From the NCBI RefSeq assembly GCF_019649055.1, contig NW_026570335.1, positions 186,001 to 250,000 of the forward strand: a DNA stretch of 64,000 bases, in the 5' to 3' direction. Numbering within the stretch: position 1 is the first letter of the stretch; each line of letters begins with the position of its first letter. Under the pieces are notes generated by a model. The model saw only the letters and a list, made by a program, of their open reading frames with translations, was not told the origin of the DNA and made no database searches. Below, in pieces: positions 46,642-56,709 of the stretch. The stretch is from Paramacrobiotus metropolitanus (lineage: Eukaryota; Tardigrada; Eutardigrada; Parachela; Macrobiotidae). The position numbers were made by a program, and so were the translations under genes.

Positions 46642-48572
46642 CCATCAGCCAGACAATCATGAAGATCCACGAGTTCGCCAAAATGAGCAGGAAAGGGTAG
46701 CTCGTGAAGAGGAGAGGCGAGAAAGAGAATACCGCGCGGAATACCACGCTGAAGCACAGCGACTCCGTCGCGAAGAACGGGAATTCAGAGGTTACATGAG
46801 AGCCATGGCCCGGAAATCCGCGTTGATCGACTACAACGGCAACCGAGAAGCTTTACTTGGTTGGATCCGTCAGGTCAAGGAGACTCAGGAGACGTATGAC
46901 CTTTCGGATGCAGCAATGATGCTGAAGTCGCCAACGCAGTCAAAGGGACGCGAAGGCATGGTTTGACGCGGAAAGAGAAATCGATGACGAAGAAGAGGCG
47001 GAAGAGTTAACCGTCGATGAATGGATGACAAAGTTTAAAGAACATTTTGGCGATCGTGACGAAGGGGTCAACGCCTTAAGAGAAGCGATGACGAGAAAGT
47101 TCGAGGCTGGCAAAGAAACGCTTGACCAGTTCTATCAGGCGATCATGCGCTTCAAGTCGAAACGGATCATAACTGAGAAGCAGGCTATCGGATTCCTGAT
47201 TCAAGGATGTAAGAATGACAGTGACCTTTATAAGGCACTTCGTGCGCAGAAATTCCATAACCCCATGGATATCAAGGAATTCTTCCGTACATGGTCGACT
47301 GGCGAAGAAAAGTACAAGGTCACGAGAGGCAACCGAACTCAAGATGACTGTGTCATAATTCGGTCAGGCCAGATCGAAGAAGTCGCGAATGGGCGACAGA
47401 ACCAGTCGTGCTCGGCGCAGGTACCAAGATATAACACGGAATTTCCGCCTTTAGGCACTCAAGAGGTGACCTTTGGCAACGAGCGAAATGAAGGTCAGAT
47501 ATCGTACGCGACGATCGCGGCGATACAGACAGCGGTCCAAGAAGCGACCAAGCCTGCGATTGCGGCCCTTCAAGCGACAGCTCAACAAGCGGCTAGGCCA
47601 GCGCAGAATTCCCAAAGGAACGTCCAGGGGAATGCCCTGAATGGAGGGCTTGGCGGTCAGGGAATGGCTCAAGGGAATCCGGGCTTTGCCGGCCAAGGAT
47701 TCAATGGTGGCGGAGGAGGCCAAGGAAACTTCAGGCCGAACCGCGGCCAAGGGAATCAAGGACCAAGATACGGGTCGCGAGTAGAGCGCCTATTCACCAT
47801 GATTGACGGATGGGTGGCCAATAACGCGCTGACATGCCAGAATTGCATGTACGGCAACCACCACACGCAGGGGTGTCCGTTTGCGGGAACACCGTGGAAT
47901 CAGAACTCCAACAGGGTCGTGTATGAAGAATGGTTGATGCTGCGCAACAATCATGGTGGATGGCGCAACGCAATGGCAAATGGTTATGTGCCACAATCAC
48001 GCCAAGGTGGACGGTATGCCGGTCAAGGTGGCCAGGCTAACTACAATAATCAAGGAGGCCAGTGGAACAACGGAGGTCAAGGCGGCCAGGGTAACTTCGG
48101 TGGCCAAGGAAACTTCGGCGGCGGTCAAGGTGGCCAAGGAAACTTCGCCGGAGGCCAAGGCAACTTCGCCGGTCAAGGTGGCCAAGGCGGAGGAAACGGT
48201 GGATATGGCCCGGTTAGAGGAGGCTTCCGAGGAAGAGGAAGAGGCCGTGGCGGCAATCGCGGAAATTACGGCGGTGGCCAATGGAACGGCGGTGGTCAAG
48301 GTGGCCAATGGAACGGTGCTGGTCAAGGAGGCCAGTGGAATAACGGTGGTCAAGGTGGCCAGAATTTTGCCGGTCAAGGTGGCCAGGGCAATTTCGCCGG
48401 TCAAGGTGGCCAGGGCGACTTCGGCGGGCAGCAAGGCGGCTTCGTCGGTGGGAACCAGAACGGTTTCGGTCAGCAAGGCGGAGGCTTTAACTTCGCCCCG
48501 GCGAATGGTGCCGGTCAGGCGCAAGGTGCGCCGGTTCAGGGAATGGCCCAGGGAAACGTTCAAGGTCAGTAG
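46508..48572 (+). pseudogene. Element B ORF2: Gag (capsid, CCHC, Gly-rich)
   Basis: In the +1 frame, overlapping ORF1 by 134 bp. An Arg/Glu helix precedes the capsid core, which a frameshift near 46940-46965 splits (the frame moves to the one opening before 47025). Capsid motifs AKAWF, KETLDQFYQAIM and FLIQGCK correspond to those in A. The CCHC knuckle is exact (Cys codons 47835 to 47874). The tail has many Gly-Gly-Gln repeats with an RGRGRGG patch. It stops at TAG 48570, within the frameshift hairpin. Confidence 0.85.
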
Positions 48573-48590
48573 GCGCCGGTGAGCCTACTG
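48551..48590 (+). promoter_or_regulatory. Predicted -1 ribosomal frameshift signal (B)
   Basis: G-GGA-AAC (48551-48557) in the Gag frame, 9-nt spacer, then CAGTAGGC (48567-48574) pairing perfectly with GCCTACTG (48583-48590) over an 8-nt loop. The loop CCGGT could also pair with a downstream ACCGG to form a pseudoknot. The -1 frame is open across the site into ORF3. Confidence 0.78.
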
Positions 48591-50682
48591 ATCGTCCGGA
48601 ACCGAAACCACCGGATATAGAGGAGCAAGGTGCTCCGCTGCAGGCAAGGACCGCAGCGAGAAAGGGATGCTGCGAAAGTAACGCAAAGACACGGAAAAGA
48701 AATCCGAGGATTCGAGAAAGTAACTCGAAATCGAGCGAAGGGGCTCGCAAAGGTCAAGAGAAGGGTGTTAAAAGATTGCCGCAAGGACGGAAGAAATTGA
48801 CCAAAAGGTCACCGCAGAAAGTAACTGCGGGAAGTCAAGAAAGTAACTTGACTCAACCGGGGCCGACCGAAAGGTCACCGCAGAAAGTAACTGCGGGGAA
48901 CAGGGTTGACGGAAGGGCCTCAACTCTGCATCCGGGACAGCAGAAAGTAACTGCAAATCAAGAAAGTCACGAAAGTAACGTGGCGCTGCAAAGACAGCAG
49001 ACCCAAAGGTCACCGCAGAAAGTAACTGCGAGCAAAGGTCACGAAAGTAACGTGACGCTGCAAGGACAGCAGACCCAAAGGTCACCGCGGAAAGCAACCG
49101 CGAGGAAGAGTGAAGCTACTCTGCGAAAGACGCAAGCGGAAATCTCAAGCGAAGAGGATGATGAAACACATCACGCGAGATTCCGAAAGTTCGTCGAAAA
49201 TACGTTTAAAGTTGACGGAATGACCGTAACAGTGCAACGAACGCACGAAGGCGGTCCAGATAGACCGAAATTCCTTGAGCAGATGGCAAAAGTATTTCAA
49301 GCAAGAGCTGCCGAGAAAGATCACGGAAGGGCCGTGACTGCGCAAGGAGCGCAAGAGACCGAAAGGTCACCTCAAGCGAGAGTTGAAGAAGTGAAAGGTC
49401 ACGAGAGATTGCCAGTGCAGCAGACTCAAGAGTCACTGAAATAGAAAGGTCACGGTGAAGTTGCCGATGAACCGAAAGGTCAAGAAAGTAACTTGACTCT
49501 GCGAATGGCGCAGCAAACAGTGAAACAGAGCGAAGGGGCACAGCAAGTCTCAGATGACTCTCTCGATGAAGCTAACACTCTACAACAGAAGATGGAGTGG
49601 CAAAAAGTCGCTTACAGACCGAATGGACGGCATGGTATGTGGAAACCAGTTCCTCCGCCGCAAAGGTCACCGCAAGACGTGAGAATTTCCAGAGAAGCTT
49701 ACTGTGAAGAAAGAGAGAAACAAGATTGGCGGATGAGAAAACATCTCGAGGAAATGGTTAAAGCTTCACAACCGAAAGTACAAGACTACTGGAAAGAGAA
49801 AGTCCAATGCGACGAAAATAACCGTCAGTTTCGAGAGCGGATTGAGAAGGGTGAATTACCGCCTCAGTATGGTGAGAAAGTACCTTTACAAAGGTCACTA
49901 AATGGTGGATTTTTCATGTCAAGACCGGAAAGGTCACAGGACTTGTGGTGTACGAAAGGTCACCAGAGAAAAAGAGTGAAGATGACGAGATGACCTTTGC
50001 GGATGAAATTACGCAAGAGATAATGGCAAAGTTGCAAGAAAAACCGTCCAAAGATGTGCGCAATGAAAGGTCACAATACAAAGTTATTGCGCAAGTGATA
50101 AAAGGTCACGAGAACGCACAAGAGAAGGGTTTAATGTGCGAAGTGGCAAAGGTCACGGACAAAGAAATCGTCGCGAAAGAGCAGACGAACGCCTTACCGA
50201 AATCAAAGCGGATAGAAAAGTTCTCAGACGTGCGACCCGACGTACCGAAACGGATAGATCGTTGGAGCTCAAAAGGTCTGATAGAGAGCAAGCATGCTGC
50301 ACCAATCCCAGTCAAGTGTCGAATAAGAGTCTTGAAACTCGAAGATGGAAACTTACCGAAACGGATCGAAGCTTATACACATGAAGTCAAAATTGGAAAT
50401 AAAAAGGTCATGGCAATGCTTGACACTGGCGCAGAGACGTCTTTGATTTGTCAACAGTTCTGTGAAAGGAATGGCCTCCAGACTGTAAGACTACCACCGA
50501 AAAAGAAGGTGATGATCAAAGGGATCAGCGGAACGTCAGGCTTCGAAGTAACGCACTACTGCGTAGCACCAGTGACCTTAAGAAGGAAAACGAGTCAACA
50601 CTCGTTCTACGTCAGACCAGCGTCAGACGATGTCCAAGTCCTACTGGGATTCGACTTTTCCTCGCAAAGAAATTCATCCTGA
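48569..50682 (+). pseudogene. Element B ORF3: linker plus retropepsin-like protease
   Basis: Entered in -1. The linker encodes Arg-Ser-Pro-Gln-Lys-Val-Thr-Ala repeats over the AAAGTAA hairpin array. A TAG lies at 49442. The frame continues through VSDDSLDEANTLQ and YRPNGRHGMW, as in A. Near 49945 a stretch present in A is missing at a GAAAGGTCAC repeat, which shifts the frame. The protease has DTGAETSLI (about 50421) and LLGFDF, after which another one-base shift near 50660 ends this frame. Confidence 0.8.
48671..49100 (+). repeat. Mini-hairpin array, core AAAGTAA (B)
   Basis: At least nine inverted repeats have the constant loop AAAGTAA (one AAAGCAA) and varied exact arms: TGCG/CGCA (48671), TTCGAG/CTCGAA (48711), CCGCAG/CTGCGG (48812, 48878), GTCAAG/CTTGAC (48834), GTCACG/CGTGAC (about 49036). 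Another copy lies at about 49484. Arms differ between copies but always match each other. Confidence 0.85.
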
Positions 50683-51428
50683 TAGACGGGGATGACGAGG
50701 AAGAACGAGAACCTGAAGCCGAAGATGACGAGCCGAAATCCTCTGCAAAAGTCAATGCAGGAAAGGTCACCGAACTTCAACAAAGAAATGATTCGGGGCA
50801 AACGGCTATCCCAGTACCAGAGGCACAGGGATCGAAAGATGACAAGCAAAACGAGAGCGGTGAAAAGCTAATCCCAGTACCAGAGGCACAGGGATTAGAA
50901 AAGGCGGAAAGAAGCCAAAGGTCACCGAAGTCGAAAGGGACACAAATGTCACCAACAATGGAACAAATCAAGATTATGCAAGCAGAAGCACTGATTGCAA
51001 AGAAACAGTCGCTAGTGCCAGGAATGGAGTGGTCAAGGCTACTCCCAGTACCAGAGGCAATGGGCACGAGAATGGTTGGGCCCAGGACAGAGCCAGGACT
51101 GATGAACAGCGACGAAAGAGCACTATTCTCGGAAATACGAGATCAAGCCAGGAAACAACTGGATGCAAAGAAAATAGAGCATGGTTCTCAACATATTTTC
51201 GAACCACGCACTGTCGATGAAACACGCAACAAAGCAAGAGGGCGAGAGAAAGGTCGAGACACGCGCCCGCGCAAAGAGGCAGCAGAGAGTAAGCGTCGTC
51301 ATACTTTCGAACCACGCCCTGCTGATAAAGACGTCGAAGTCATCGAAGTATCCTCCGGAGACAGTGTAATCGAAATCGAAAAGGACGACGAATGGACAGA
51401 TACCGATTCCGGAGAAACGGATAAGTGA
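50660..51428 (+). pseudogene. Element B protease-pol linker
   Basis: This frame continues from the protease shift to a TGA at 51426. It carries three copies of the IPVPEAQG-type peptide, coded by hairpins with core AGTACCAGAGGCAC (50808, 50868, about 51040). Two weaker GCAGAG...TTTCGAACCACGC modules follow (about 51175-51330). It is acidic at the end. In A the matching region is contiguous with pol. Confidence 0.7.
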
Positions 51429-51458
51429 GTTATCGTCCGTCCCGAACCGAGACAACGG

Positions 51459-54400
51459 ATGCCGGAAGGGAACAATCGCGTCATTTCCCGCAAACCAAGA
51501 GAATGGACTGCGGAAGAGAAAGCAACCTCTTGCCATCACGATTGGCACGACAGCGATGACCTTTCGATAGCGCGACCTCAAGAAAGATGTGCAAAATGCA
51601 TGCAAGAAATGACACAAGATGACCTTTCGGAATGGCCGAAATGCAATGCAGCAATTGCGCGTCATAAAAGACAAGAAGAAAAAGAGGTCAAATCGATTAT
51701 GAGAACACTCCCCATGCCGGAACTGTCAAAAGCAACTTACCTTTGGCAATGTTATCGAGAATGGTTGTCAGTAACAAAGAACTACATCATCTCCAGAGGA
51801 AAGTGGCTCCACCATTGGCAGCAAGAAGCGGATAACTTTATCCCTGAAAAGGCGGACAAGAATGACCCATGGTATACAAACCCCATTATAAAGCTCGACA
51901 GAGAAAGGCGACGAGCAATGGAAGAGAACGAAATATGGGAACAAGCTAGGGTTGACTTATTCTGGGAATTCAGAGTCAATTACCTATGGAAAGGTCAAGG
52001 AAAAACAATTATTTTCCCAATTGGACTCGGCACAGTAGTGTACGAATTATTCGACCTTTACCAGGCCTGCCTCAAAAAGGGGAGCTTAAGAGAATGGAAT
52101 AAACAATGGTGTAAAATCCTCGAAGAAGTACCGATATTCACAGGAGAAATTCCGGAATTAAAGGTCACGAGAAAAAGACGTGAACTTGGATTATTTGGTT
52201 ATCCAAGAAAGAAGAAGGTGACCTTTGCACCAGACCCAGATGGAGTAGAGTATCCTGAAAGAGGCGGAGATACTTGGTGCATGTATGAGACGGTACCGAA
52301 AAACGACTGGACTACAGAAGAACTGATGGCAAATTGCGTCTTTATCGGCGATAAGAGACCGAAAGGTCACGGCACAAGCGCTGAAAAAGAAAGCGGCACA
52401 AGCGCCGAAGAAGAAAAGAACAAAGATAACGGCACAAGCGCCGAAAAAACCAAAGAAAAAGAACAAGAGGTCAGCACAAGCGCTGCTCAAGAAAACGGCA
52501 CAGGCGCCGAAGAAGAGGAACCCTCACATACACCGTATGAGTTAGCTCAGATGATCAAGGAACTGAACCAGGCGATTCGGGACAAGGAAAACGGAATCCC
52601 GGTAACAGAGGCAAAAAAGGCTCAAATGTCGCCGCAAGAAAAGAAAGCAGCGTCGTTAGTGGCTTCACTACAAAGGTCACTCGGTAATGGCGAGGAAGGG
52701 CCGCCAACCGAGAAGAACGAAAGGTCACTAAACGCGATGCTGGAAGAAGAGCCAGAAAGGTCGGTTCCGAAATTGGACGAAAGGTCACCCGAAACTGGTG
52801 AGGAAGGGCCGCCAGCCGAAAAAGCAGAAAGGTCACAGAACATCACTCAAGCAGAGGATAGCTCGGAAGACCAAGAAAGGGATAGGTCACGAGCAAGGAT
52901 TCGCGCAACACGAACAAATCCGAGGATAGCAGCACGAAACGGACGAAAGCCCAAGGAAACGGACAAACCTCTGCCCGAAAAACGAAAAGCGAAAAAACTT
53001 AGCGCTTCCAAGGATGAAAGCGATGACCTTTCAACAGAAAGTGAAGACGATGGCGTCGATGAGCGACCAATTGAGAAAAGAAGCAAAGGTCAAGAGCTTG
53101 AAGCTAACCACAGCAGCGAATCCGATTCGGAATTCTCAAGCACGAGCGATAACTCGACCACTTCTGAAGATTCTGGAGTGAGTGACCTTTCGGATCAAGA
53201 AGATCTGCTGGACCTTGATGAAGACGATGAAAAGAATGAAAAACAAGAGAAAGAGATCATCGTTCGAAGAATTAAAGTACAGAAAGCAAGAATCCCAGAA
53301 GGAGCGATCAAGGTTTACAGCGACCAACGAGTTAAGCTGAGACCAAACCTTGGCACACGCGTAAAGGTCAAGATGGGCGCTCATGTGCCACGGAAGCAGA
53401 AGCTGATGTATACAGCAACTCCTCAAAAGGATAATGAAGTCCAACCGAGAACGGGAGTCACGGACCATAACGGAACTCGATTTGAAATCATTATCGAAAA
53501 CCGAAGCAAAAGCCGAAAGACCGTAAGGAAGGGCCAATTTCTCGGTTACGTAGAACATTACGAACACCTAGAGAATGTAAAGGTCAACTCGGCTACCGTC
53601 GTGAAAAACATACTTGAAGATCCCGAAGTGGATGCAAAGACGAAAGAAGAACTGAATGATATCATTGAAAGATTGAAGCTAGGACCAGACCTAACTGAAG
53701 AACAGAAGAATGACGTGCGAAACGCATTTTGGGAGTTTTGGAAAGTTCTCCCCACGTCAAAGAAACCGTACGGCGATGTCAAAGGGGTAACGCACACTAT
53801 TGACACAGCCGATGCCAAACCGGTTAAATGCAATCCAGCAAGAACAAGTTGGAAAGGTCGTGAATTCATCACAAAGCACATCGAAGAGATGATACAGCAA
53901 GATGTCATTGAACCATCCGATGCGGAATGGAGTTTTCCGGTCGTACTCGCCGCAAAGAAGAATGGCGACGGAACTATGGGAACAAGATTCTGCGTCAATT
54001 ACATTTTGCTGAACAAGCTGACGAAAAAGAACAACTATCCACTGCCGAACCCAGATGAACTGCTTGACGCATGTGCGGGAAACAAGTACTATGGCAAGAT
54101 GGACTTGCAGAGTGGCTTCTGGCAGATCCCAATGGATCCAGCCTCGAAAGATAAGACGACCTTCGTCACGCAGGACGGAATGTTCCGTTTCAAAAGAATG
54201 CCTTTTGGAGTCTGTAATGGACCTGCGACCTTTCAACTCTGTATGGATAAAGTCTTGTCGAACGCAAAGAGAACGGGATGCGTTTTCGGCTACATTGATG
54301 ACGTGATCTTCGCAGGGAAGACCTGGGAGATCTTCATGCAGAACTTAAGGAACGTCCTCCAAAGTTTAGTCGACGCAGGCTTCACAATTAAGCCGACGAA

Positions 54401-55817
54401 ATGCGAATTTGGCATGCGTGAAATGGGATTCCTGGGGCATATCCTCAGTGAGAATGGTATTAAAATGGATCCCGAAAAGGTCATGGCAGTAAATGGCCAA
54501 AAGAAACCGACAACTGAACGGCAGTTGAGGTCATTCCTCGGATTAGCAAACTATTACCGAAAGTTCATCCTTGGATACGCGCAAAAGACGGCGCATCTCT
54601 ACGAATTGCTAAGACACGACAAAAACATCAAAAGAGATTGGTCAGCAGTCCATGACCAAGAATTCAATGACCTTAAAGAAGCGCTATGCAAGGATCCAGT
54701 ATTAAAGAAGTTCGACCCGACAAAGCCGACAGTGATCGAGTGCGACGCATCAAAGGAAGGACTAGGTGCGATCTTGTCCCAAGATGGACATCCCATTGCA
54801 TACGCGAGCCGCGTTTTGCATGGAGCGGAAAAGAATTACGGAGTAACAGAATGGGAATGCCTGGCGGTAGTCTTCGCCGTCAGAAAGTTCAAGTCGTACA
54901 TCGACTACTCCGAATTCACAGTGAGAACGGATCACAAAGCTTTGACGAACCTCTTAAGATCGGAGTCGAACAAATCATGTATGAACCCAAGATTGACAAG
55001 ATGGGCATTGGCACTTCAAGGTCACCGATTCAAGATCGAATACAAGCCGGGCAAATACTGCGACAACGCAGATGCCCTTTCAAGAGCGCCAATTGAAGGT
55101 CCCACTTGCAACGAAGAAGAGTATGACGAAATCCCAAACTTCGAAGATTACAAGAACGAACTCAACAGAGAAGAACCTCCGATTGAAGTTTGGCAACTTT
55201 TCGTGCAATTAGCTGAAGAAAGGGAAGAAAGGCTGAAGGCCGACATGAGAAGGGTTGTGTCGGAAGAAAAAGAAAGCGGAGACATGCGCTCGAGCATAAA
55301 TGAAGCAGAGCGTAGTCGTCGTCTTACTTTCGAACCCCGCTCTGCTACCAAGATAAAGGTCAACAGAGTGAGAAAAGAAGCTTCCGAACGAAAAGATGGA
55401 AAGGTCACGAAAGATGGTCAGAAAATGGTAGACCAGAATGACCTTTGTGAAGCAGAAATCCTCTCGGAATACATCCCAGAAGAGTGTCCCATCAGACTGC
55501 TGAGATTCCCAAAGAAAATCGAGAAAGGTCACAAACTTCTTCCGAGATGCAAGGTCATCAAAGATTGGAATGAACTCAGCACAGCAGTAGTCCGCATCGT
55601 CAACCTACAAGGAGACGAAGAAGAAGAAGATGATACGAATTTGCAGTTGCGGAATAAGCAGCTAAAAGATCCGCACTTGGCAATGATCATCGACGAATTG
55701 GAGCACCTGCAAGACGCAGATAAAAGGTCAAAGTTTGAGACGCATTACCAGTTATGGAACGGCATACTGTATCGCGTCAAAGACCAGAAAGGACGTATGT
55801 GGTACCGCTGCAAATGA
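51459..55817 (+). CDS. Element B pol: novel domain, RT, RNase H
   Basis: 1452 codons. Residues 25-62 form a Cys/His cluster (C25-H-H, C44-x2-C47, C62), followed by a conserved 200-residue unknown region (YREWLS, FWEFRVNYLW, FPIGLGTVVYELF, KKKVTFAPD). Residues 300-590 are acidic and Ser-rich, with many octamer-coded Glu-Arg-Ser triplets. The RT domain has FCVNY, MDLQSGFWQIPM, YIDD at 945-948 and FLGHILSENG. RNase H has the first Asp at residue 1096 (ECDASKEGLG), TEWECLAV and RTDHKALTNLL. The pre-integrase KPGKYCDNADALSRAP follows. The frame ends early because a shift near 55795 precedes the integrase finger. Confidence 0.88.
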   Translation: MPEGNNRVISRKPREWTAEEKATSCHHDWHDSDDLSIARPQERCAKCMQEMTQDDLSEWPKCNAAIARHKRQEEKEVKSIMRTLPMPELSKATYLWQCYREWLSVTKNYIISRGKWLHHWQQEADNFIPEKADKNDPWYTNPIIKLDRERRRAMEENEIWEQARVDLFWEFRVNYLWKGQGKTIIFPIGLGTVVYELFDLYQACLKKGSLREWNKQWCKILEEVPIFTGEIPELKVTRKRRELGLFGYPRKKKVTFAPDPDGVEYPERGGDTWCMYETVPKNDWTTEELMANCVFIGDKRPKGHGTSAEKESGTSAEEEKNKDNGTSAEKTKEKEQEVSTSAAQENGTGAEEEEPSHTPYELAQMIKELNQAIRDKENGIPVTEAKKAQMSPQEKKAASLVASLQRSLGNGEEGPPTEKNERSLNAMLEEEPERSVPKLDERSPETGEEGPPAEKAERSQNITQAEDSSEDQERDRSRARIRATRTNPRIAARNGRKPKETDKPLPEKRKAKKLSASKDESDDLSTESEDDGVDERPIEKRSKGQELEANHSSESDSEFSSTSDNSTTSEDSGVSDLSDQEDLLDLDEDDEKNEKQEKEIIVRRIKVQKARIPEGAIKVYSDQRVKLRPNLGTRVKVKMGAHVPRKQKLMYTATPQKDNEVQPRTGVTDHNGTRFEIIIENRSKSRKTVRKGQFLGYVEHYEHLENVKVNSATVVKNILEDPEVDAKTKEELNDIIERLKLGPDLTEEQKNDVRNAFWEFWKVLPTSKKPYGDVKGVTHTIDTADAKPVKCNPARTSWKGREFITKHIEEMIQQDVIEPSDAEWSFPVVLAAKKNGDGTMGTRFCVNYILLNKLTKKNNYPLPNPDELLDACAGNKYYGKMDLQSGFWQIPMDPASKDKTTFVTQDGMFRFKRMPFGVCNGPATFQLCMDKVLSNAKRTGCVFGYIDDVIFAGKTWEIFMQNLRNVLQSLVDAGFTIKPTKCEFGMREMGFLGHILSENGIKMDPEKVMAVNGQKKPTTERQLRSFLGLANYYRKFILGYAQKTAHLYELLRHDKNIKRDWSAVHDQEFNDLKEALCKDPVLKKFDPTKPTVIECDASKEGLGAILSQDGHPIAYASRVLHGAEKNYGVTEWECLAVVFAVRKFKSYIDYSEFTVRTDHKALTNLLRSESNKSCMNPRLTRWALALQGHRFKIEYKPGKYCDNADALSRAPIEGPTCNEEEYDEIPNFEDYKNELNREEPPIEVWQLFVQLAEEREERLKADMRRVVSEEKESGDMRSSINEAERSRRLTFEPRSATKIKVNRVRKEASERKDGKVTKDGQKMVDQNDLCEAEILSEYIPEECPIRLLRFPKKIEKGHKLLPRCKVIKDWNELSTAVVRIVNLQGDEEEEDDTNLQLRNKQLKDPHLAMIIDELEHLQDADKRSKFETHYQLWNGILYRVKDQKGRMWYRCK
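55304..55350 (+). other. tRNA-Met-like minihelix (best copy)
   Basis: AGCAGAGCG (55304-55312) pairs perfectly with CGCTCTGCT (55338-55346) and is followed by ACCA. The acceptor stem AGCAGAG/CTCTGCT plus ACCA equals that of eukaryotic initiator tRNA-Met, and the loop ends in TTTCGAACC, like a T-loop. The 3' 12 bases are the exact complement of the primer site TGGTAGCAGAGC of A. Confidence 0.6.
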
Positions 55818-55924
55818 GAAGGGCTATCATTCATGCACTGCATGATGAAAAAGCAGCAGGTCACCTTGGCTTCCACCGTTACCGGTTCAGAAAGGTCGAG
55901 CTGAAAGGGCTGCTTCAGGAATAA
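55796..55924 (+). pseudogene. Element B integrase remnant
   Basis: This frame contains the start of the HHCC finger (HALHDEKAAGHLGF), then diverges and ends at TAA 55922. The C-x2-C half and the whole DD35E core seen in A are absent, equivalent to a deletion of roughly 1 kb relative to A. Confidence 0.75.
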
Positions 55925-56709
55925 CTGAGAAAGGTCAGGAAATCGCGGAGCGCGATCCTCAAGCTCAAGCAGTGCGTAGTCGTCAGCATACTTCCGAACC
56001 ACGCTCTGTACCGGAATTGGCAGAAGAGCCAAATGAGGCAGAAGAGCCAAAAGAGGCGGAAGAGCCAGTTAAGAAAAAGAGAGGAAGAAAGAAGAAAGAG
56101 AACAAAGATTTCGAAACACCAGTGACAATGAAGTTGAATCAAGACGCAGGAAATCTTGAAGCAGAGGAAATGGATAAGTCTGCTCAGAAAATTGCAGAGC
56201 GTAATTCTCGAGATGCTTTCGAACCACGCTCCGCTACTAATGTAAGCGATAATCTTTTAAGCGCAGAGCATGGATCTCAAGTGGCGCCTAATTCAAAGCT
56301 TACTTTCGAACCACGTTCTCAAGTAGCAGAGCATGATTCCGAAGATACTTTCGAACCACGCTCTGCCACCAACGGCAAGAATGACCTTTCAAGAGCGGAA
56401 CAGATAAAAGCCGTCAAAGAACAAGCCGACCAACTTGGCCAACGGATCGCAAATGAAATTGAGAAGCGAAAGGTCAAGAAAACGAAGAAAACTCCGAAGC
56501 CAACTCCAGAACAGATTCTGAGAGGGGAAGTCCAAGATGAAGACGAAGCCGACAAAGCATTACTTGATCGGATAACTAAAGGACGAAAACAAATAAACCC
56601 GAAAGTCAGGCTTATAGGAGTTTATGATATTATGACCGGAACATGGGACGGCATAAAGGTCATCAGAAATAAACCCGGTAATCGAAGACATTTCCGATCA
56701 CGCCGTTGA
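55894..56709 (+). CDS. Element B pol C-terminal repetitive tail
   Basis: Open to TGA at 56707. Repeated Phe-Glu-Pro-Arg-Ser-Ala-Thr peptides are coded by repeated GCAGAGC...TTTCGAACCACGCTCTGC modules (about 55964, 56194, 56260, 56325). A basic KKKRGRKKKENK patch and the LLDRITKGR end motif match the tail of A. With no integrase core in front it is probably orphaned. Confidence 0.65.
   Translation, partial: GRAERAASGITEKGQEIAERDPQAQAVRSRQHTSEPRSVPELAEEPNEAEEPKEAEEPVKKKRGRKKKENKDFETPVTMKLNQDAGNLEAEEMDKSAQKIAERNSRDAFEPRSATNVSDNLLSAEHGSQVAPNSKLTFEPRSQVAEHDSEDTFEPRSATNGKNDLSRAEQIKAVKEQADQLGQRIANEIEKRKVKKTKKTPKPTPEQILRGEVQDEDEADKALLDRITKGRKQINPKVRLIGVYDIMTGTWDGIKVIRNKPGNRRHFRSRR

Noticed and set aside
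47953-48582. 209-codon Ala/Val/Lys-rich ORF overlapping the Gag tail (also 23254-23874 in A)
   Set aside because: Alternative-frame shadow of the Gly-Gln repeats; composition follows from the repeat, and no domain.
48660-49100. CRISPR-like array
   Set aside because: The constant part is only 7 nt and lies between complementary arms; no regular spacers, no cas genes, eukaryotic context.
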